From Janthinobacterium sp. 344 (GTDB lineage: Bacteria > Pseudomonadota > Gammaproteobacteria > Burkholderiales > Burkholderiaceae_D), in NCBI RefSeq assembly GCF_900112025.1, contig NZ_FOKL01000005.1, forward strand, positions 424,796 to 488,795: 64,000 nucleotides of DNA. Reading direction: 5' to 3'. Below, piece after piece: positions 54,503 to 63,993 of this stretch (positions within the stretch are counted from its first letter, which is position 1; every line of letters begins with the position of its first letter). Under the pieces are notes generated by a model. The model searched no databases. It was not told the origin of the DNA and worked only from the letters and a program-made list of their open reading frames with translations. Made by a program: the position numbers and the translations under genes.

Positions 54503-56051
54503 TTCGTTTGCTTTCCTGTGTGCCTTTCTGCCCATCGTGCTGGCAGGCTATTTCCTGCTGGACCGGCTGGCGCCCGCCGGCGCGCGGCCCGGCGCCGCGT
54601 GGCAGCGCCTGGCGCCCGCCGTCTGGCTGGCCGGCGCCTCGCTGTTCTTCTACGCCTGGTGGGATGTGCGCTATCTGCCGCTGCTGCTGGCCTCGATCTG
54701 CGTCAATTACGCGGCCGGGCGCATGATGGGGACGCGCGCGGGCGCGGCCCGCAAGCGCGTGCTGGTGGCGGCCCTGGCGCTCAACCTGGGCTTGCTCGCC
54801 TATTACAAGTACGCCAACTTCTTCATCGACAGTGTCAATGCCGTGGCCGTCAGTGCTGGCGCTGCCAGCCCGCCGTGGCATGGCCTCGACATCATCTTGC
54901 CGATTGGCATCTCGTTCTTTACCTTTACCCAGATCGCCTTTCTCGTCGATTGCTACCGGGGCGAGGTGCGCGAGTACCGCTTCATCCATTACGTGCTGTT
55001 CGTCAGCTATTTCCCGCACCTGATCGCCGGGCCCGTGCTGCACCACCGCGAAATGATGCCGCAATTCGCCGACCCCGCCAACGCCCACCCGCGCGCGGCC
55101 AACTTCGCCATCGGCATGTCGATCTTCACGATCGGCCTGGCGAAAAAAGTGCTGATCGCCGACAACCTCTCGCCGCTGGCCATTCCCATCTTCGCGGCCG
55201 GCGCCGAACCCACCCTGATCGAGGCGTGGATCGGCGTGCTGGCCTACACTTTCCAGCTGTACTTCGACTTTTCCGGCTATTCCGACATGGCCATCGGCCT
55301 GTCGCGCCTGTTCGGCGTGAAACTGCCGCTGAACTTCAATTCCCCGTACAAGGCGGCCAACATCACGGAATTCTGGCGCCGCTGGCACATGACCCTGTCG
55401 CGCTTCCTGCGCGACTATCTATACATCGCCATGGGCGGCAGCCGCCGTGGCGAAGCCATCCGCTACCGCAACCTGATGCTGACCATGCTGCTGGGCGGCC
55501 TGTGGCATGGCGCCGGCTGGACCTTCGTCATCTGGGGCGGCTTGCACGGCCTGTTCCTCGTGGTGCAGCAGGCGTGGCGCAAGGCCTTCGGCGCGGCAAC
55601 GGGACGCTGGTGGCCGGCCGCGCTGACCTTTTTTGCCGTCATGCTGGCGTGGATCTTTTTCCGTTCGCCCGACGTGGGCACGGCCTGGGACATCCTCGGC
55701 GCGCTGGTGGGGGCGAATGGCGTGAGCCTGCCGCGCGGCCTGGCCAGCCATGCGGCCGCCCTGGCGCAGTGGGGCATGCAGCCCGCGTTCGACGGCATCC
55801 GCTGGATCGAACTGGTGGGGCCTGGCTTGCCGGTGCTGCTGGTGGCCATGGTGCTGGCCTTCAAGGCGCCGAATACGCAGGAAATATTCTTTCTCTACGA
55901 GCCCGCGATTGAAAGAATATTCCAGCCCGAAGGACGCTGGCGCTTCAACTGGCGCCCCACGCGCGGCTGGAGCCTGGGTTTTGCCGCACTGTTTATCGCC
56001 TGCATCTTCGGCATGAACCGGGTCACCGAATTCCTCTACTTCCAATTCTGA
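54492..56051 (+). CDS. MBOAT-family O-acyltransferase (AlgI-like)
   Basis: A 519-residue membrane protein of the membrane-bound O-acyltransferase family. Ten or more spans; the two marker histidines are in GLWHGAGWTFVIWGGLHG. Like AlgI or PatA it would carry acetyl groups from cytosolic donor to the periplasmic side for polysaccharide acetylation. An AAGGAGGAG site makes the ATG at 54492 certain although it lies inside the preceding gene. The next gene probably encodes its periplasmic partner. Confidence 0.93.
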   Translation: MLFNSFAFLCAFLPIVLAGYFLLDRLAPAGARPGAAWQRLAPAVWLAGASLFFYAWWDVRYLPLLLASICVNYAAGRMMGTRAGAARKRVLVAALALNLGLLAYYKYANFFIDSVNAVAVSAGAASPPWHGLDIILPIGISFFTFTQIAFLVDCYRGEVREYRFIHYVLFVSYFPHLIAGPVLHHREMMPQFADPANAHPRAANFAIGMSIFTIGLAKKVLIADNLSPLAIPIFAAGAEPTLIEAWIGVLAYTFQLYFDFSGYSDMAIGLSRLFGVKLPLNFNSPYKAANITEFWRRWHMTLSRFLRDYLYIAMGGSRRGEAIRYRNLMLTMLLGGLWHGAGWTFVIWGGLHGLFLVVQQAWRKAFGAATGRWWPAALTFFAVMLAWIFFRSPDVGTAWDILGALVGANGVSLPRGLASHAAALAQWGMQPAFDGIRWIELVGPGLPVLLVAMVLAFKAPNTQEIFFLYEPAIERIFQPEGRWRFNWRPTRGWSLGFAALFIACIFGMNRVTEFLYFQF

Positions 56052-56064
56052 GCAGGAACACGCC

Positions 56065-57258
56065 ATGGACACTTCCGCCCGCCGCTATCTTGCCTGGTTC
56101 TTCGCCTGCGCCTTTGTCGTGTTGGCCTCCGTCTCGGCCCTGAACTACCGGGTCGACCCGTATCTGCTGCACCAGTGGGACAGCCCGCTGCTGCAGCGCC
56201 CCCGCCCGACGAATGAAAAACTCAGCGCCTGGGGCAAGACCTACGCCGTGGCGCGCTACCGGCCGTCCATCATCTACATCGGCAACTCGCGCACGGAAAT
56301 GGGCTTGCCGACGAAGGCGCAGGAAACCTTCCCCGATAAAAGCGTGTTCAACAGCGCCGTCTCCGGCGCTTCGCTGGGCGACGCCATCCGCCTGGCCGAG
56401 CATGCCGTCAAGGTCAGCCGCATCGAGACCATGATCTGGGGCGTCGATGCGCCCACCTTTTCCCTGGACCTGGGCTCGGCCCGCGTGGAGGATGGCTTGA
56501 CGGGCGCCGAGCACGGCTTTTTCGCCCAGCGCGCCTTGCTGAACCTGAAGCGGGGCCTGACGGTGGACATGACGCACGACAGCCTGCGCATCCTGACGGG
56601 CGACTTTGGCGACGTCTGCCTGTCCAGCCTGGCACTGTATGGCCAGCGCGACCAGACCTGCGTCATCAGCCGCATGAAGGGCTGGGGCGGGGCGGCGCAG
56701 GCGATCCCGCTGCGCCTGCAGGAATTCGGCGAGGGCGAAGGGCCGACGCCGCCGTCCACGCCCGCGCTCGACGCCAGCATCGGCAAGCTGTGCAAGGGCA
56801 GCATGCGCCTGCGCATGTACATCAATCCCACGCACGCGCTGACGATGGACGTGCTGCACTGGCGCGGCAAGTGGGATGCCATGCAAGCGTGGCAGCGGGG
56901 CCTGGCGCAGATGGTCGAGCGCCACCGCAACGCCGGCTGCGACGTGCGCCTGTATGATTTTTCCGGCTTTAACAGCGTCACCACGGACCCGATCCCGCTG
57001 GCCAGCGGCAAGCCCGAGATGCATTATTACTGGGAAGTGTCGCATTACCGGGACAACGTGGGGCGCCTGATCCTGGCGCGCCTGTTTGGCGGCGACACGC
57101 CCGTGCCGGGCGACTTCGGCGTCGAACTGACGCCGGCCACGGTGGCCGCGCACCAGGCGGCCATGCGCGCCGCGCGCGACCGCTATCACGTGGAGCACGC
57201 GCAGGAGACGGCGTATGTGCAAAAAATCCTGAATGGCCCGCGCATCAAGCATTTTTGA
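56065..57258 (+). CDS. Membrane-anchored SGNH-like protein, probable acyl-transfer partner of MBOAT
   Basis: A 397-residue protein with one N-terminal membrane anchor (YLAWFFACAFVVLASVSAL) and an exported domain. IIYIGNSRTEMGLP looks like SGNH block I with GNSR in place of GDSx, and the C-terminal HYYWEVSHYRDNVGRLIL resembles block V with its His. In alginate and similar systems AlgJ/AlgX-type SGNH proteins pass acetyl groups from the MBOAT to the glycan; the 13-base spacing to the MBOAT gene suggests the same here. The family assignment is by pattern and moderate. Confidence 0.7.
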   Translation: MDTSARRYLAWFFACAFVVLASVSALNYRVDPYLLHQWDSPLLQRPRPTNEKLSAWGKTYAVARYRPSIIYIGNSRTEMGLPTKAQETFPDKSVFNSAVSGASLGDAIRLAEHAVKVSRIETMIWGVDAPTFSLDLGSARVEDGLTGAEHGFFAQRALLNLKRGLTVDMTHDSLRILTGDFGDVCLSSLALYGQRDQTCVISRMKGWGGAAQAIPLRLQEFGEGEGPTPPSTPALDASIGKLCKGSMRLRMYINPTHALTMDVLHWRGKWDAMQAWQRGLAQMVERHRNAGCDVRLYDFSGFNSVTTDPIPLASGKPEMHYYWEVSHYRDNVGRLILARLFGGDTPVPGDFGVELTPATVAAHQAAMRAARDRYHVEHAQETAYVQKILNGPRIKHF

Positions 57259-57373
57259 TGCGCTTGCTTGACCCAGGGGGGCGCAGGCGGACGCGGGCGA
57301 AGGGGCGCGTGCGTTATGATGGCGTTTTGCCATCCGGCATTGTTTTTCGCCGCATCACTTGACAGGACGCCCC

Positions 57374-58375
57374 ATGAAAATCGCCTTCTTCGCCAGCCAG
57401 CCCTACGATCGCCGCTTCTTCGATGAAGCGCTGCCGTCCCAGCCGGACGCGGCCGGCATCGAACTGGTGTACCACAGCGCCTTGCTGAGCCAGGAAACCG
57501 TGGTCCTGGCGCAAGGCGCCGAGGCCGTCTGCGTCTTCGTCAACGACGTGCTCGATGCGCCCGTGCTCGAAGCGCTGCACGGCTACGGCGTGCGCGCCAT
57601 CCTGCTGCGCTGTGCCGGCTACAACAACCTCGACCTGGAAACGGCGAAACGCCTGGGCCTGTTCGTCGCCCGCGTGCCCGCGTATTCGCCGGAAGCCGTG
57701 GCCGAATACACCTTGGCCCTCGTGCAGACGCTGAACCGCCACACGCACCGCGCCTACGCCCGCGTGCGCGAAGGCAATTTTTCATTGGACGGCCTGCTCG
57801 GCGCCACCTTGCACGGCAAGACCGTGGGCATCGTCGGCACGGGCAAGATCGGCCTGGCCACGGCGCGCATTTTCAAGGGCTTCGGCTGCACCGTGCTGGG
57901 CCACGACCCGTATCCGGCGCCCGCGTTCGCCGAACTGGGCACCATGGTGGAGCTGCCGCGGCTGCTGGCCGAGTCCGACATCGTCTCGCTGCATTGCCCG
58001 CTGATGGACAGCACGCGCCACATGATCAGCGAGCAGACCTTGCCGCTGATGAAGCGGGGCGCCATGCTGGTGAATACCTCGCGTGGCGGCCTGATCGACA
58101 CGGGCGCCGTCATCGAGGCGCTGAAATCGCGCCAGCTCGGTTCGCTCGCCATCGACGTGTACGAGCAGGAAAGCAATCTGTTCTTCCAGGACCGCTCGTC
58201 CGACATCATCGACGACGACATCTTCCAGCGCCTGATGACGTTCCCCAACGTGCTGGTGACGGGACACCAGGGTTTCTTTACCATCGAGGCGCTGCGCGAA
58301 ATCGCCGCCATCACGTATCACAACCTGGCGTGCTTCCGCCAGGGCAAGGCGTGCGGCAACATCGTGCTCAGCTGA
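57374..58375 (+). CDS. ldhA: D-2-hydroxyacid dehydrogenase, LdhA-like
   Basis: A 333-residue NAD-dependent dehydrogenase of the D-lactate dehydrogenase type. NAD-binding GIVGTGKIGLATARIFKGFG, catalytic Arg in NTSRGGLID, Glu in YEQESNLFFQD and His in TGHQGFFT are present. It reduces pyruvate to D-lactate or a related keto acid. It probably has its own promoter and is not part of the polysaccharide operon. Its end overlaps the convergent TfoX-domain gene by eight bases. Confidence 0.93.
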   Translation: MKIAFFASQPYDRRFFDEALPSQPDAAGIELVYHSALLSQETVVLAQGAEAVCVFVNDVLDAPVLEALHGYGVRAILLRCAGYNNLDLETAKRLGLFVARVPAYSPEAVAEYTLALVQTLNRHTHRAYARVREGNFSLDGLLGATLHGKTVGIVGTGKIGLATARIFKGFGCTVLGHDPYPAPAFAELGTMVELPRLLAESDIVSLHCPLMDSTRHMISEQTLPLMKRGAMLVNTSRGGLIDTGAVIEALKSRQLGSLAIDVYEQESNLFFQDRSSDIIDDDIFQRLMTFPNVLVTGHQGFFTIEALREIAAITYHNLACFRQGKACGNIVLS

Positions 58376-58727
58376 CCTGGCCCGCTTTCCGCTTCGGCGG
58401 CGCCTTGGGTTTCGGCAATGGCAGGGCATCGGCCGTGCGCCGCGCCAGTTCGCTCAGCCAGTCGCGCTCGTCCCACAGGCCGCCGTCGATGAGGAAATAC
58501 GGCTTGGCCTGCGGATAGGGCGGCGCTTCCTGCGGCGCGCCCTGCGCGCTGATCCACTCGCGCCCCGCCTGTGTCGGCTTGATGAACAGCTGGTCGTCGG
58601 CGACGATGGCGAACATCTTGCCGTCGCAATACAGGCCATACTCGCCAAACATTTTTTTGGCGCTGACGCCGCCCGCGCCGGCCAGTTGGTCGAGCAGGTA
58701 ATCCACCGTGCCTTGCTGTGATGCCAT
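58368..58727 (-). CDS. TfoX N-terminal domain protein
   Basis: A 119-residue protein of the TfoX/Sxy N-terminal domain type (KKMFGEYGLYCDGKMFAIVA, then DQLFIKPT), with a basic C-terminal tail (PKPKAPPKRKAG). The C-terminal domain of full-length competence regulators is absent, so a competence role is uncertain. GGGAGA precedes the ATG. Confidence 0.9.
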   Translation of the reverse strand: MASQQGTVDYLLDQLAGAGGVSAKKMFGEYGLYCDGKMFAIVADDQLFIKPTQAGREWISAQGAPQEAPPYPQAKPYFLIDGGLWDERDWLSELARRTADALPLPKPKAPPKRKAGQVS

Positions 58728-58860
58728 GCCTGTCTCCCTTGCCGGTCTTTATGCCAGACGCCAGTGTAGCGCACGCCGTTGCCGGCGGTGCCACCTTGTT
58801 GACGCCATGCCGGGCGTCAAAACCCAACAAGGGGTAAACTGCGCGCATTGATTATTTTGC

Positions 58861-59109
58861 ATGCACACTTTCCCCATGACTCCCCACACCCTGACGCACC
58901 GTGGCATCACCATCGCCACCCTGGCCCCCAGCCAGGACGTGGCCCGGCATTGCGCGCCCGGCCACACGGCCATCCGCGAACAAAGCGACGGCTGGTGGCT
59001 GTATTTTGTCGATATCGATGGCAGCGTCGATGGCTACGACAGCCCGTTTGCCAGCCACGCGGAAGCCTTGTGGGCGGCCAAGGCGGCGGCCGAGTTCAGC
59101 GCGGAATGA
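58861..59109 (+). CDS. Small hypothetical protein upstream of mepB-like gene
   Basis: An 82-residue protein with SDGWWLYFVDIDGSVDGYDS and a C-terminal helix (HAEALWAAKAAAEF). No family is recognised. It overlaps the ATG of the next gene by four bases, which supports it being real. The start could be 58861 or 58876; neither has a clear ribosome-binding site. Confidence 0.65.
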   Translation: MHTFPMTPHTLTHRGITIATLAPSQDVARHCAPGHTAIREQSDGWWLYFVDIDGSVDGYDSPFASHAEALWAAKAAAEFSAE

Positions 59110-59576
59110 AGGCCGGTCCCTGGGCGCGCCTGGGCTTGCCGCAAGCGCCCGTGCCCGAGGCGGAAGGCGCGCAGTACGGCGCCTGCCGCGCCGAGCTGCA
59201 CGGCCTGCGCCTGGTCTTGCGCGTGGCCAAGACCACGCCGGCGAAAACGGGCCAGTTCTTCACGCTCTGGCAACGCCGCCATCGCGACGCGGACATCGCC
59301 CCGCTGGACGAGGCCGACCCCGTCGATGCCGTCATCGTCGCCGTGGACGACGGCGGCATCCGGCATGGCCTGTTCATCTTCCCGCGCGCCGTGCTGCTGC
59401 GGCGCGGCGTGTTGTCACGCGCCGGCCAGGGCGGCAAGCGCGCGCTGCGCGTGTATCCGCCGTGGTGCGCGCCCGCAGCCGCCCAGGCGCAGCGCACGCA
59501 GCGCTGGCAGGCGGCGTGTTTCGTGGCCGATGGCGATCAGGCGGGGCTGGCGGGCTTGCTGGACGGCGCGGCTTGA
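59106..59576 (+). CDS. MepB-family protein
   Basis: A 156-residue MepB-like protein: YGACRAELHGLRLVLRVAKT and TPAKTGQFFTLWQRR, then HGLFIFPRAVLLRRGVLS. The family is named after a gene in the Staphylococcus mep efflux operon but its biochemical role is unknown. Start overlaps the preceding gene (ATGA). Convergent with the sulfatase-like gene 27 bases away. Confidence 0.82.
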   Translation: MKAGPWARLGLPQAPVPEAEGAQYGACRAELHGLRLVLRVAKTTPAKTGQFFTLWQRRHRDADIAPLDEADPVDAVIVAVDDGGIRHGLFIFPRAVLLRRGVLSRAGQGGKRALRVYPPWCAPAAAQAQRTQRWQAACFVADGDQAGLAGLLDGAA

Positions 59577-59603
59577 AAAGCCTGCCGGCAGCCGTCAGCC
59601 TGG

Positions 59604-61523
59604 TCACGGATTCATGCGCCGCGCCGCCCGCAACTCGCGTTCCGCCGCCAGCAGCGTGCCGACGATCAGCCGTTCCACCTCCGCCCCGCCCGGTGCGTGC
59701 GGCGTGGGCGCGAAGACGGCCGCCAGCGCCGGGTCGCTGCCCGTGGCGGCGAAGGCGCCATCCTTGCCCAGGGTCAGATACATGGTGCCGGCTGGCGTGA
59801 CGGCGGCCCATTGCACGGGCGTCTTGCCATGGTTTTGCTTGGCCACCAGCGCGACTTTCGGCGCCTGCTCGCCCAGCAAGGAGCGTCCCATGCTCGACAG
59901 GCGGTGCTCGAAGCCCAGCATGTCGAAGATGGTGGGGAAAATGTCGGCGTGCGACGACAGTGCGGCCGATGCGCCGGTGGCGCCGGCCAGCGTGGCGGGC
60001 GCGCAGATGGCCAGCGGCGTGCGGATCTGCGGCGCGTCCAGGGTCGAGGCGTGGCCCAGGCGGCCCGTCTCGAACATCTCTTCGCCGTGGTCGCCCGTGA
60101 TGACGACGATGGTGGCGTCCAGGTCGATCTGGCGCAGCAGGGCCTTGAGCCAGGCATCGAGTTCGCCCAGCGTATTGCGGTAGCGGTTGACGATGGCATG
60201 GCGGTTCAGCGCCAGGTTGGTGCTCTGGAAGTTGAACTGGGGCGGCGTTTCCGGCCGGTGCGCCGCGTAGTCCGGCGCGTGCAGATAGGGATAGTGGGTG
60301 GCGTAGTAATGCGCGTGGATGAAGGCCGGCCCCGGATGGCGCAGGCGCGCGGCGATGGTGGCGATGTTGTCCCAGTCCTGCTGGTTGACGACTTCGGCCT
60401 GGTTGAAGCTGGCCAGGTAGCGGGGAATGGTGTTTTGCTGCGTCAGGTCGCTGACGACGCGTCCCGTGCTGTAGCCCAGCTTGCCGAGTGCCTGGATGTA
60501 CGGCGACTGGCGCACCACGGACGCATGCTGGCGGTAGCCGGCAAAGAAGATGTTCGGATCGCCGTACAGCAGGCTCAATATGCCCAGTTCCGTCTGGTTC
60601 GCACCCGAATAATGGTTCGTGCCGATATGGCAGCGCTGCGCCAGCGAGGAAAAATACGGCATGGTGCGCTGGTCGGACAGGGCCATGTTCCAGCTCTCGA
60701 TGGTGAGAAACAGGATGTCGGGCCGCCTGGCCGGCGCGGGCTGGCGGGCCAGCCTGGCCGGCACGGCGCGCGGCAGCGGTGTCGCCTGGCCGCGCGCGGC
60801 GCCCAGGCGCACGTTGAAGTGCACCCAGGTGTCGGGCAGGCGCGCCTTGCGCAGCCAGTGGTCGGCCGCCGAGATGTAGTAGGGATTGGCGCTGGCGGCG
60901 ACGTCCCACACGGTGCGCGCGTATTCGCCGCCGCGGCGCAGCATGGTGTACGACTGTGCCGCCAGCACGAGCAGCAGCAGCGTGGCGAAGGCGTGGCGCC
61001 AGGCGCTGGCGCGGCGCAGCCAGCCCAGCGCCCGGTGCGATCGCGCATGGCGGCGCAGCTGGCGGTGCAGGGAATAGATCACGCACACGGCGGCGATATG
61101 CGCGCAGGCGACGCGCACAAAGCGCCAGATGTCGTGCGGCTGGATGCCGAAATGGTGCTGCCAGTTCTGCGTCAGGAACAGCTGCAGGTCGCCCAGGGTC
61201 ACGTGCGATTTCGACATCGCGTACCAGCCGATATCCGCCTCCAGCGCGATCAGCGACAGTGCCGCGTACACGGCGATCAGCACGTCGCCCCAGCGCCGGT
61301 GCAGCGCGCCCAGCAGCAGCCCGACGAGCGCGAACAGCAGGCTGCTGCACAGGGTGCAGGCCAGCAGCAGCGCCAGGTCCGGCAGCGTGGGCTGCGCGAT
61401 GCCGAACGGGCCGTGCGACTGGAACAGGGGCCAGTACAGCCAGCGCAAGACCAGGTTCAGGGCCAGCCAGAGAGTCAGTCCCAGCACGAGGAACTGGTTC
61501 GAACGGATGCGATGGCGATCCAT
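59604..61523 (-). CDS. LtaS/YejM-like membrane sulfatase-fold phosphotransferase
   Basis: A 639-residue protein with about five N-terminal membrane helices (to residue 185) and a periplasmic alkaline-phosphatase/sulfatase-fold domain. Metal-site motifs: TIESWN near residue 275, HYSGANQTELGILSLLYG with the probable catalytic Thr, and ITGDHGEEMFETGRLGH. Such proteins transfer phospho-alcohol groups (phosphoglycerol or phosphoethanolamine) to glycans or lipids. Its position suggests polysaccharide modification. GGAGGT about six bases before the ATG fixes the start. Confidence 0.85.
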   Translation of the reverse strand: MDRHRIRSNQFLVLGLTLWLALNLVLRWLYWPLFQSHGPFGIAQPTLPDLALLLACTLCSSLLFALVGLLLGALHRRWGDVLIAVYAALSLIALEADIGWYAMSKSHVTLGDLQLFLTQNWQHHFGIQPHDIWRFVRVACAHIAAVCVIYSLHRQLRRHARSHRALGWLRRASAWRHAFATLLLLVLAAQSYTMLRRGGEYARTVWDVAASANPYYISAADHWLRKARLPDTWVHFNVRLGAARGQATPLPRAVPARLARQPAPARRPDILFLTIESWNMALSDQRTMPYFSSLAQRCHIGTNHYSGANQTELGILSLLYGDPNIFFAGYRQHASVVRQSPYIQALGKLGYSTGRVVSDLTQQNTIPRYLASFNQAEVVNQQDWDNIATIAARLRHPGPAFIHAHYYATHYPYLHAPDYAAHRPETPPQFNFQSTNLALNRHAIVNRYRNTLGELDAWLKALLRQIDLDATIVVITGDHGEEMFETGRLGHASTLDAPQIRTPLAICAPATLAGATGASAALSSHADIFPTIFDMLGFEHRLSSMGRSLLGEQAPKVALVAKQNHGKTPVQWAAVTPAGTMYLTLGKDGAFAATGSDPALAAVFAPTPHAPGGAEVERLIVGTLLAAERELRAARRMNP

Positions 61524-61563
61524 GGCTGCTACCTCCGGCTGGGAATGCTGCATTGGGATGGAT

Positions 61564-63993
61564 TCACGCCACCCGGCTCACCACATAGCGGTACTTGCCC
61601 GACGCTTCGGCCGCGATCTCGTCGACTTCCTCGATGGCGATGTCCACTTGCCCGCCCAGCCTGGCCCGGAAACCGGCCACGATGGCGGCGCGCGTGGTCT
61701 CGTCCAGGCGCGGCTGGCAGACGAGCAGCACGCGCGTGCGCTGCAGGCTTTCCTGGATGATCTTGAAGCCGCGCACCTGCGGCAGTTCGCGCACGATGTA
61801 GACGAGGGCCAGGCCGTGCATGACGGTGCCATCCTGCGCCGTGACGAAATCCGTGCTGCGCCCCTCGATGCTTTGCAGCAGCGGCAAGCCGCGCCCGCAG
61901 GCGCACGGCTGCGTGCCCAGCGCGCCCACGTCGCCCGTCGCATAGCGGATGAACGGGTAGTCCTGCGTCGCCAGGTGGGTGACGACGATCTGCCCCGATG
62001 CGCCGGCGGGCAGGGCGCGGCCTTGCGCATCGACAATTTCAACGAGTATGTCTTCGGCCGTGATGTGCATGCCGCCGTCCGGGCATTCGTGGGCGATGAA
62101 GCCCGCGTCGCGCCCGCCGTAGCCGTTCGCCACGGGGCAGCCGAAGGCGGCGGCGATCTGCGCGCGCTGCTCGTCGTACAGGCGCTCGGCCGTCACGAAC
62201 GCCACTTTCACCCCCAGGCCGTCGAGCGGCAAGTCGTGCGCGCCGGCGTGGCTGGCGATGCGGCACAGGGCCGATGGGTAGCCGAACAGCATGCGCGGAC
62301 GCCAGCGGCGCAGCCGCTCGACGTAGCCGTCCAGGCGCGCGGGCGACATGGCAAACGCGGGCAGCAGGGTGGTGCGCAGCAGGGCGTCGCGCAGGCGGCG
62401 CACCCGGTCCTGCGCGTGCAGTTCGATGGGCGAGCCCCATAGCACGGCTTCGCGGTCGCCGATATCCACGCCCCACCAGCGCGTGGCGCGCCATTTGGCG
62501 GCGATGTCGTGGCTGATGCGGCGGCGTCCGAGGAAGAACAGCAGCGGCTCGCCGCTGGAGCCGCCCGTGGCGAATGGCCGCAAGCCCACGGCGCGCGCGG
62601 ACTTGAAGTGGTCGCGCGCGGCGGCGATGTCGGCCTTGCGCAGCAGCGGCAGACGGGCCAGGTCCGCCAGCTGGCGCACCTGGCCGGGATCGAAGCCGAT
62701 GCGGGCGAACAGCGCGCGGTAGTACGGCACGTGCTCGCCCGCATGGCGCAGCAGCTCGCGCAGGCGCGCCAGCTGCCACTGCTGCAGCTGCTGCGCGCTC
62801 CACCACTGCGAGCGCTCCATCTGCCGCAGCAGCGGCGCGCTGTCGTGGCCCTTGATCCGCTCGTGCAGGGGGAACAGCCAGCGGGCGACGCAGCGCGTGT
62901 AGGCACCGGGGCGCGGCGCGGCGCGGATGCGGCGGTAATGCGTGGCCAGGCGCGGCGCGATGCGCTCCCAGGCGAAGCTGGCCGCGTGCGCCAGGCCCGC
63001 GTCGGCCAGCCGGCGCGCGCGCGCTGGCTCGCGCAGCAGGGCCAGGATGGCCTGCGCCATGGCGGGCGCATCGCCGGGCGGCACCAGCAGCGCCGTCTTG
63101 TCGTGTTCCAGCAAGGCGGGGATGCCGCCCACGCTGGTGCTGACGACGGGCACGCCGCAGGCCAGCGCCTCGAGCACGGAGATCGGCATGTTGTCGGCCA
63201 GGCTGGGATTGAGGACGATATCGCTGGCATGGTACAGGGCCGGCATGGCGGCGTTGTCGACATGGCCGGCGAACGCCACGCCATCGGCCACGCCCAGCGC
63301 GGCGGCCAGCCGCTCCAGCGCGGCGCGCTGCGGGCCGCCGCCGGCCAGTACCAGGCGCGCGGCGGGATACGCTGCCCGTACGATGGCAAACGCGCGCACG
63401 GCGCTGGCGTTGTCGTACAGCGCCTCCAGGTGGCGTGGCACGAGGATGCACGGGGCGGCCGGGGTGCGCGGCGCGTCAGGCGTGAAGCGCCGCAGGTCCA
63501 GCACATTCGGCACGATGTGCGCCGTATGGCCGTGGGCTTCGAAGACGCCGGCCAGGTATGCCGAGGGCACGACGATGGCGCTGGCGCGGCGCAGGCTTAT
63601 TGAGACGAGGCGCGGCCAGCGGGCCAGGAAGGCGGCCGCCTCGCCGCCCCGGTAATTGAGCAGGGCCGGCTTGCCCTTCATGCTGGCGATCCACAGCGCG
63701 GGCGCGGCCTGCAAGTGCCAGGACCAGCCGGAATTGGCCATGATGTGGAACAGGTCGACCGTATTGGCCGCGCGCCACAGCCGCCACAGGTGGATCGGCA
63801 GGCGCAGCGCGGCGCGCAGGTAGCGCACGCGCCCCAGCCAGGGCGGCAAAGCCGGCCCGTTGACGGCCAGCAGCTGCACTTGCGCGCCATCGGCACGCAG
63901 CAGCGCCGCCAGCTGCGCCGTCTGGTTCGCCATGCCGCCGGCCGGCGGCGGCAGCGGGCCGACGAGCGCGATGCGCAAGCCCGTCAGCATCAT
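61564..63993 (-). CDS. Fused GT4 glycosyltransferase - CapK/PaaK-like adenylating protein
   Basis: An 809-residue protein. Residues about 5-370 are a GT4 glycosyltransferase (RIALVGPLPPPAGGMANQTA, SVLEALACGVPVVSTSVGGI). Residues about 385-805 are a phenylacetate-CoA-ligase-like domain (PYYRALFARIGFDPGQV, P-loop-like FATGGSSGEPLLFF, NGYGGRDAGFIAHEC). CapK-type proteins are frequent in capsule clusters with undefined substrates. The fusion couples sugar transfer to acyl or aminoacyl activation on one chain. Start ATG at 63993 or the next codon 63990; the upstream region is outside the window. Confidence 0.87.
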   Translation of the reverse strand: MMLTGLRIALVGPLPPPAGGMANQTAQLAALLRADGAQVQLLAVNGPALPPWLGRVRYLRAALRLPIHLWRLWRAANTVDLFHIMANSGWSWHLQAAPALWIASMKGKPALLNYRGGEAAAFLARWPRLVSISLRRASAIVVPSAYLAGVFEAHGHTAHIVPNVLDLRRFTPDAPRTPAAPCILVPRHLEALYDNASAVRAFAIVRAAYPAARLVLAGGGPQRAALERLAAALGVADGVAFAGHVDNAAMPALYHASDIVLNPSLADNMPISVLEALACGVPVVSTSVGGIPALLEHDKTALLVPPGDAPAMAQAILALLREPARARRLADAGLAHAASFAWERIAPRLATHYRRIRAAPRPGAYTRCVARWLFPLHERIKGHDSAPLLRQMERSQWWSAQQLQQWQLARLRELLRHAGEHVPYYRALFARIGFDPGQVRQLADLARLPLLRKADIAAARDHFKSARAVGLRPFATGGSSGEPLLFFLGRRRISHDIAAKWRATRWWGVDIGDREAVLWGSPIELHAQDRVRRLRDALLRTTLLPAFAMSPARLDGYVERLRRWRPRMLFGYPSALCRIASHAGAHDLPLDGLGVKVAFVTAERLYDEQRAQIAAAFGCPVANGYGGRDAGFIAHECPDGGMHITAEDILVEIVDAQGRALPAGASGQIVVTHLATQDYPFIRYATGDVGALGTQPCACGRGLPLLQSIEGRSTDFVTAQDGTVMHGLALVYIVRELPQVRGFKIIQESLQRTRVLLVCQPRLDETTRAAIVAGFRARLGGQVDIAIEEVDEIAAEASGKYRYVVSRVA

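Noticed and set aside
59697..61760. 687-codon rightward frame over the sulfatase-like gene
   Set aside because: Antisense to a protein with clear sulfatase-fold motifs; it has no recognisable domain.
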